The notes below the pieces were generated by a model. It was not told the DNA's origin. It worked only from the letters and a program-made list of their open reading frames with translations, and made no database searches. Below, in pieces: positions 6,208-9,936 of a stretch of 9,936 nucleotides of DNA. A program made the translations under genes and the position numbers. Source of the DNA: Desulfobacterales bacterium (GTDB lineage Bacteria; Desulfobacterota; Desulfobacteria; Desulfobacterales; C00003060); the NCBI GenBank assembly GCA_030616425.1, contig JAUWXJ010000080.1:1-9936 (forward strand), in the 5' to 3' direction. Position 1 is the first letter of the stretch; each line of letters begins with the position of its first letter.

Positions 6208-6972
6208 ATGATTACAATAATTTCGGGCATCATCCTGCTGGCATTTTTTCTGGCTTCGGCCATACGAATCCTCAATGAGTATGAGCGGGGGGTCATATTC
6301 CGCCTGGGGCGCGTGATCAGCGCCAAAGGCCCGGGCTTGATCATTTTGATACCCATTGTGGACAAGATGGTGAAGGTAAGTCTGCGGCTGATTGCTATGG
6401 ATGTTGATCCGCAGGATGTTATTACGCGGGACAATGTGTCTGTCAAGGTGAATGCTGTTATCTACTTCAGGGTTATGGAGCCGGTGAAGAGTATCGTTGA
6501 CGTGGAGAACTACATGTATGCGACATCTCAGCTTGCGCAGACCACACTCAGGAGCGTGTGCGGACAGGCTGAGTTGGACGAGCTCCTCTCTGAACGGGAA
6601 AAGATCAACAGCCAGCTCCAGGAGATCCTGGACACGCATACTGATCCATGGGGTATTAAGGTTTCCGCAGTGGAGGTCAAGCATATCGATCTTCCGCGAG
6701 AGATGCAAAGGGCTATGGCCAAGCAGGCGGAGGCCGAGCGCGAGCGGCGTGCAAAGGTGATAAATGCAGAAGGAGAATTTCAGGCGGCCACAAAATTGGC
6801 GGAAGCATCGACCATTATCCGGGATCACCCCGTGGCCCTGCAGCTGCGGTATCTCCAGACCCTCCGAGAGATCTCGGCTGAAAACAATTCCACAACCATC
6901 TTCCCGATCCCCATTGATCTTTTCAAACCATTTCTTTCCTTGGTTGAGAAGATAAAGTCAAAAGAAGACTAG
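6208..6972 (+). CDS. Slipin/stomatin-like SPFH (band 7) membrane protein
   Basis: A 254-residue protein with an N-terminal membrane segment (about 2-20), then NEYERGVIFRLGR at 23, a hallmark of the prokaryotic slipin group of the SPFH/band 7 family. The SPFH domain covers about 20-175 and includes RDNVSVKVNAVIYFRV near 74 and DPWGIKVSAVEVKHIDLP near 146. A charged coiled segment follows (AKQAEAERERRAKVINAEGE near 170), then a C-terminal segment. Length fits the family. Such proteins form large oligomeric rings on the membrane linked to lipid domains and membrane quality control. Many slipins are paired with an NfeD-type protein; none is visible here within about 2 kb on either side. AAGGAGG at 6193-6199 is a strong ribosome binding site. 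It is probably the first gene of the cluster running to 8935. Confidence 0.93.
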   Translation: MITIISGIILLAFFLASAIRILNEYERGVIFRLGRVISAKGPGLIILIPIVDKMVKVSLRLIAMDVDPQDVITRDNVSVKVNAVIYFRVMEPVKSIVDVENYMYATSQLAQTTLRSVCGQAELDELLSEREKINSQLQEILDTHTDPWGIKVSAVEVKHIDLPREMQRAMAKQAEAERERRAKVINAEGEFQAATKLAEASTIIRDHPVALQLRYLQTLREISAENNSTTIFPIPIDLFKPFLSLVEKIKSKED

Positions 6973-6996
6973 GGGCTCTTGGGCACCTATTGCTGG

Positions 6997-7569
6997 ATGG
7001 GGATAAGAGCGACAATCTTTGATAGGCTGCTCCTCTATGTTACGGCGCTGGTGGTTGTATTGTGCGGTTGTGCCCCGGCTTTGACCCGGAAAGAACTTGA
7101 GCAGCGATACGGACTACAAGCTCCTGCGGTCCTGAAGTACGGCGCAGTGGATCGCCTCAAGAGTGGCCAGACATGGAGGGTCTTTGTAGCGGCTGAAGAT
7201 CCTGATGGGGACATGGATGCGGTTGTTTTTAGGGTGTATCAACCTGGGACAGGATGGTATCCCGCCCATTTCAAGAAACTGAGGGAGGCGGGATCCAGGT
7301 CGTTTTCAGGCTATTTTTTTCTTAATACACCTGGTTTCTGGACATACGATATGTGGGGACTTAGGTTGACCCTCACATTTGAGATTAGAGACAAGGCAGG
7401 CCATAGGAGTGACGTAATCACCCTGCCGCTTCAATTTGTTGGAAAAAAGATAAAGCAGCCAGTACCAGAAGGCTTTACTGAAGTGGATGTTCGGTCTCTC
7501 GGGCCGATCATGATAGACTTTGTCCGTGAGAACAATGGCGGAGACAATCAGGTTAATACTGGATCATAG
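6997..7569 (+). CDS. Ig-like fold lipoprotein of unknown function
   Basis: About 190 residues from ATG 6997. The N-terminus is a compact lipoprotein signal: a basic region, the hydrophobic LLLYVTALVVV, and a lipobox LCGC whose final Cys is residue 25. The mature part is beta-rich. AAEDPDGDMDAVVF and FEIRDKAGHRSDVITLPLQF look like strands and an acidic turn of an Ig/cadherin-like sandwich, typical of periplasmic Ig-like modules. I do not recognise a specific family. An upstream in-frame TTG at 6979 would add six residues; a G-rich stretch (6971-6975) lies only three bases before it, so neither start has an ideal ribosome binding site. I prefer ATG because it gives a normal signal length. The gene follows slipin by 24 bases (six if TTG is used) and is probably translated from the same message. 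Confidence 0.7.
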   Translation: MGIRATIFDRLLLYVTALVVVLCGCAPALTRKELEQRYGLQAPAVLKYGAVDRLKSGQTWRVFVAAEDPDGDMDAVVFRVYQPGTGWYPAHFKKLREAGSRSFSGYFFLNTPGFWTYDMWGLRLTLTFEIRDKAGHRSDVITLPLQFVGKKIKQPVPEGFTEVDVRSLGPIMIDFVRENNGGDNQVNTGS

Positions 7570-7594
7570 GGAATAAAAAAGGGAGGATTCGGTT

Positions 7595-8344
7595 ATGGGA
7601 AAAGGGGAGAAAAAGGAAAAAGCAGAAAAGCCTCTAGATAAGGAGAAGAAGGGGAAAGCAGAAAAACCTCTGGAGAAGAAGAAAAAAGGAAAAGCAGAAA
7701 AACCTTTGGATAAGAAGAAAAAGGAAAAAGCAGAAAAGCCTCTAGATAAGGAGAAGAAGGAAAAAGCAGAAAAGTCTCTAGATAAGGAGAAGAAGGAAAA
7801 AGCAGAAAAGTCTCTAGATAAGGAGAAGAAGGAAAAAGCAGAAAAGTCTCTAGATAAGGAGAAGAAGGGGAAAGCAGAAAAACTCCTAGATAAGAAGGAA
7901 AAAGGGAAAGCAGAAAAACCTTTGGATAGGGAGAAAAAAGAAGAAGCAGAAGAGCCCCTGGATAAGGAGGAGAAGGGGAAAGCAGAAGAACCCCTAGATA
8001 AGAAGGAAAAAGAAAAAAAAGAAAAGCCACTGGATAAAAAGGAAAAAGAGAAGCCCCTGGATAAGATGACTGCCAAAGAGCTGCGGGAGACAGCGCTGAA
8101 GATTCCGGATATAACCGGGGTACATGGCATGAACAAGGCTGAATTGCTGGCTACGATCAAAAAGGCCCGGGGCATTGTGGAAGTCAAAGAAAAAACTGAT
8201 GTTTCAGTGCGTGAGATTAAGGAGAAAATTCAGGCACTGAAGGTTGAAAAAGCCGAGGCTCACGAAAAGAAGGACAAGACAAGAATGAAAATTTTGAGAC
8301 GCCGTATTAGCCGTCTCAAGAAAAAAACACGGAGAGCCGCATAG
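7595..8344 (+). CDS. Lysine-rich repeat protein with Rho_N-like domain
   Basis: A 249-residue, very basic cytoplasmic protein in three parts. Residues 9-152 are twelve tandem copies of a 12-residue unit near KAEKPLDKEKKE, rich in Lys and Glu. Residues 158-194 (MTAKELRETALKIPDI, then GVHGMNKAELLATIKKARGI) look like the Rho factor N-terminal/SAP-like helix-extended-loop-helix that binds nucleic acid. Residues about 204-249 are a basic coiled-coil-like tail ending in RRRISRLKKKTRRAA. A similar Rho_N plus basic tail is, from memory, common in short deltaproteobacterial proteins; the repeat arm is extra. Histone H1-like and AlgP-like proteins have comparable Lys-rich arms, so nucleoid or RNA binding is the best inference. 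GGGAGG at 7581-7586 supports the start. Repeat DNA is strongly purine-rich on this strand, unlike its neighbours. Confidence 0.85.
   Translation: MGKGEKKEKAEKPLDKEKKGKAEKPLEKKKKGKAEKPLDKKKKEKAEKPLDKEKKEKAEKSLDKEKKEKAEKSLDKEKKEKAEKSLDKEKKGKAEKLLDKKEKGKAEKPLDREKKEEAEEPLDKEEKGKAEEPLDKKEKEKKEKPLDKKEKEKPLDKMTAKELRETALKIPDITGVHGMNKAELLATIKKARGIVEVKEKTDVSVREIKEKIQALKVEKAEAHEKKDKTRMKILRRRISRLKKKTRRAA
7619..8050 (+). repeat. In-frame 36-base tandem repeat, 12 units
   Basis: Twelve contiguous 36-base units inside the lysine-rich gene, followed by a partial unit (KPLDK, 8051-8065). Units 5 (7763-7798) and 6 (7799-7834) are identical at DNA level. Unit 4 differs by one base and unit 7 only in its last two bases. 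Outer units are more diverged, with charge-changing variants such as EAEE in unit 10. The pattern indicates recent expansion or homogenisation in the middle of the array. The period is a multiple of three, so unit gain or loss keeps the frame. Confidence 0.95.
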
Positions 8345-8356
8345 GATCTGCCCGAC

Positions 8357-8935
8357 ATGATCGCACCCGGTAATATAGCCTTTGACATAGATGGGGTGTT
8401 TGCCAATACCATGGAGCTGTTTTTGCAAATTGCTCGCAAGGACTATGGTATAAATCACATTCGATACCAGGATATTACCACGTATTTTCTCGAAGAATGC
8501 CTGGACATAGATCCTGAGATCATTAGAGTCATCATAAATCGCATACTCGAAGGCGACTTTGAGGCAGAGCTCAAACCGCTTGACGGGGCAGTTGAGGTGC
8601 TTTCTGAAATTGCCGGGGCGCATCCGCTCCTTTTTGTGACAGCCCGGCCCAAGCTTTCTGCCATCACGGATTGGGTGCATAGAATGCTTCCTCTAAGATC
8701 GTCCGATGTTGAAGTTATTGGCTCAGGTACCTTTGAAGGAAAAAGCGATGTGTTAAAAGAGCGCGGGATATCATATTTTGTGGAGGACTGCCTTGAGCTT
8801 TGTTATGGGTTGAGTGAGCGTGGAATCACTCCCATCCTCTTTAGCCAACCTTGGAATCGTTCCCCCTCTCATCCTTTCAGGGAGGTCAACAACTGGGCAG
8901 AAGTCAGGGCCCTTGTTGATCTCAATTCGGGTTAG
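8357..8935 (+). CDS. HAD-superfamily phosphatase, 5'-nucleotidase-like
   Basis: A 192-residue soluble hydrolase of the haloacid dehalogenase superfamily. Motif I is AFDIDGV (Asp10 nucleophile, Asp12 acid/base). Motif II is FVTARP (Thr95). Lys129 in EGKSDVL is the likely motif III lysine. Motif IV is YFVEDCLEL (Glu143, Asp144, metal binding). Residues about 18-80 form the helical cap. The overall pattern resembles the 5'(3')-deoxyribonucleotidase (NT5C-type) branch, so dephosphorylation of a nucleotide is plausible, but the substrate cannot be read from the sequence. It starts 12 bases after the lysine-rich gene. A weak AGGA (8343-8346) overlaps that gene's stop codon, which suggests coupled translation. 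Confidence 0.82.
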   Translation: MIAPGNIAFDIDGVFANTMELFLQIARKDYGINHIRYQDITTYFLEECLDIDPEIIRVIINRILEGDFEAELKPLDGAVEVLSEIAGAHPLLFVTARPKLSAITDWVHRMLPLRSSDVEVIGSGTFEGKSDVLKERGISYFVEDCLELCYGLSERGITPILFSQPWNRSPSHPFREVNNWAEVRALVDLNSG

Positions 8936-9001
8936 TTCCTGCTGTTTTTTTCTTGATTAATCGAAAAACTGTGGTATTTATTATTATTTTTGGGATTATC
9001 T

Positions 9002-9030
9002 TTGTCAGAAACGAAGCCTTTTTATAGTAT
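9002..9030 (+). promoter_or_regulatory. Candidate sigma-70-type promoter directly before xerC
   Basis: TTGTCA (9002-9007, five of six matches to TTGACA) is followed after exactly 17 bases by TAGTAT (9025-9030, four of six to TATAAT). An overlapping TATAGT (9023-9028) is five of six but at a 15-base spacing. Transcription would begin near 9035-9038, almost on the preferred xerC ATG (9038). This could give a leaderless message, which would fit the lack of any ribosome binding site. Confidence 0.4.
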
Positions 9031-9037
9031 GATTGCC

Positions 9038-9936
9038 ATGAAAGGATGGATAGAGAGTTTTGTAGAAGCCCTGTCAGCTGAAAAGGGCTTTTCGCCAAAC
9101 ACATGCCGGGCCTACAGGAATGACCTTGAGCAGTTTTTGGCCTATCTTCAAGGATCGGCAAACGGTCCGCCCACGGAAAGGGGAAAAATAGACGTCCGAA
9201 ATGTGGATGACATATTAATCCGTTCATACATGGGTTTTTTATACGAAAAGGACCAAAAGAGTACTATTGCCCGCAAGCTCTCAGCTTTGCGGTCCTTTTT
9301 TCGATTCTTGGTCAAAAGGGGAGTTATAAAGACAAACCCGGCCGAGCGTGTCATGGCCCCTAAACGGGGAAAATCCGTGCCGCACTATCTACCAGTGGAT
9401 GACATGTTTCGTCTGTTGGACGGGCTGAAAAAGGCGTTTCGTCAATTAGAAGGGATGAAAGGCGAGTCGGTCCTTGCTTTGCGGAACTGGGCTATTATAG
9501 AAACCCTCTATTCTACAGGTGTGAGGGTGGCCGAGTTGGCAGGCATGGATGTCGGGGATGTGGATTTCGACAAGGGCTTTGTTCGGGTGATCGGGAAGGG
9601 GAACAAGGAGCGCTTGACCCCAGTCGGGGAAAAAGCCCTTGCTTGCATACGTGCTTACTTGGACAAAAGGAGCCAGGCAACTCGATCCGGGATCTCAAAG
9701 AGCGAGCCCTTGTTCTTGAACAATAAGGGTGGGCGCTTAAGCACCCGTTCCATTGGGCGGTTGCTGGAAAAGGTGGTTCGACAGTTGGGGTTGTTGGTTC
9801 CAATAAGTCCCCACGGGCTCCGGCACACCTTTGCCACCCACATGCTTGATGCTGGAGCAGACCTAAGAGTGGTGCAGGAATTGCTCGGCCACGAAAGTCT
9901 TACGACGACGGCAGGCTATACGCACGTGAATATCGA
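9038..9936 (+). CDS. xerC: Tyrosine recombinase XerC, 3' end beyond the window
   Basis: An open frame of 299 codons running off the window end. XerC acts with XerD at dif sites to resolve chromosome dimers. Residues 1-95 form the SAM-like N-terminal core-binding domain (FSPNTCRAYRNDLEQF near 18). The catalytic domain follows with Arg163 (STGVRVAEL), Lys187 (GKGNKER), His259 and Arg262 (HGLRH), His285 (LLGHESL), and the nucleophile Tyr294 (GYTHV). All six active-site residues are present, so the enzyme should be functional. Only a few residues after NI are probably missing. ATG 9029 is in frame nine bases upstream, but MKGWIESF from 9038 fits the usual XerC start better. No ribosome binding site precedes either. 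XerC and XerD are hard to separate by eye; the XerC call is moderate. Confidence 0.85.
   Translation, partial: MKGWIESFVEALSAEKGFSPNTCRAYRNDLEQFLAYLQGSANGPPTERGKIDVRNVDDILIRSYMGFLYEKDQKSTIARKLSALRSFFRFLVKRGVIKTNPAERVMAPKRGKSVPHYLPVDDMFRLLDGLKKAFRQLEGMKGESVLALRNWAIIETLYSTGVRVAELAGMDVGDVDFDKGFVRVIGKGNKERLTPVGEKALACIRAYLDKRSQATRSGISKSEPLFLNNKGGRLSTRSIGRLLEKVVRQLGLLVPISPHGLRHTFATHMLDAGADLRVVQELLGHESLTTTAGYTHVNI

Noticed and set aside
6067..6828. 253-codon minus-strand frame opposite the slipin gene
   Set aside because: Its translation is the antisense of a clear SPFH protein, is rich in His, Arg and Leu with no domain, and has no ribosome binding site.
7619..8050. 36-base repeats as a CRISPR array
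   Set aside because: The unit length is CRISPR-like, but the units are contiguous with no spacers and encode an in-frame protein repeat.
7564..8187. 207-codon minus-strand frame rich in Phe and Ser repeats
   Set aside because: It is the antisense of the lysine-rich repeat array; its repeat pattern follows from the DNA period, and the sense frame has a ribosome binding site and a recognisable domain.
8936..8955. Intrinsic terminator after the HAD gene
   Set aside because: There is a run of seven T at 8944-8950, but no stable GC-rich stem lies directly before it.
9038..9936. XerC as an integrase of a mobile island
   Set aside because: The sequence fits the housekeeping Xer type, and no tRNA attachment site, excisionase or phage gene is visible nearby.

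Overview
The window looks like chromosomal DNA of an uncultured Gram-negative bacterium, probably a deltaproteobacterium in the broad sense (Desulfobacterota-like). This is an inference from gene content. Several exported proteins carry lipoprotein or Sec signals, including a COG3014-type lipoprotein. There is a lysine-rich protein with a Rho N-terminal-like domain of a type I associate with this group, a slipin, and a xerC gene. I see no rRNA, tRNA, insertion sequence or CRISPR array.

Layout. Positions 1-322 hold no intact gene, only a possible broken reading frame and an unusual crossed pair of inverted repeats. A large minus-strand gene (323-3010) encodes a lipoprotein made of a beta-propeller fused to a COG3014-like module. 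A structured, palindrome-rich gap (3011-3515) separates it from a plus-strand PD-(D/E)XK nuclease of Cas4/RecB type with a C-terminal topoisomerase-type zinc ribbon (3516-4328). Next comes a broken locus. A queC remnant on the plus strand has an apparent in-frame internal deletion and a lost 3' end. It runs tail-to-tail into the truncated end of a small exported protein gene on the minus strand (4529-4732). That small gene lies downstream of a minus-strand TPR plus SH3b exported protein that starts at TTG (4830-5816).

After a gap with a GC-rich hairpin (5817-6207), a compact plus-strand cluster follows. It contains a slipin/stomatin-family membrane protein, an Ig-like lipoprotein, a lysine-rich protein with twelve 12-residue repeats plus a Rho_N-like domain and basic tail, and a HAD-family 5'-nucleotidase-like phosphatase. 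Gaps of 12 to 25 bases between these genes suggest one operon. A tyrosine recombinase of the XerC type begins about 100 bases later and runs off the window end.

Functionally the window mixes envelope proteins, nucleic-acid proteins (nuclease, chromatin-like protein, XerC) and one broken tRNA-modification gene. No single new system is proven. The points most worth following are the queC/convergent-gene deletion scar, the 36-base repeat array in the lysine-rich protein, the propeller-COG3014 fusion, the nuclease-zinc ribbon fusion, and a promoter placed so that xerC may be transcribed almost without a leader.
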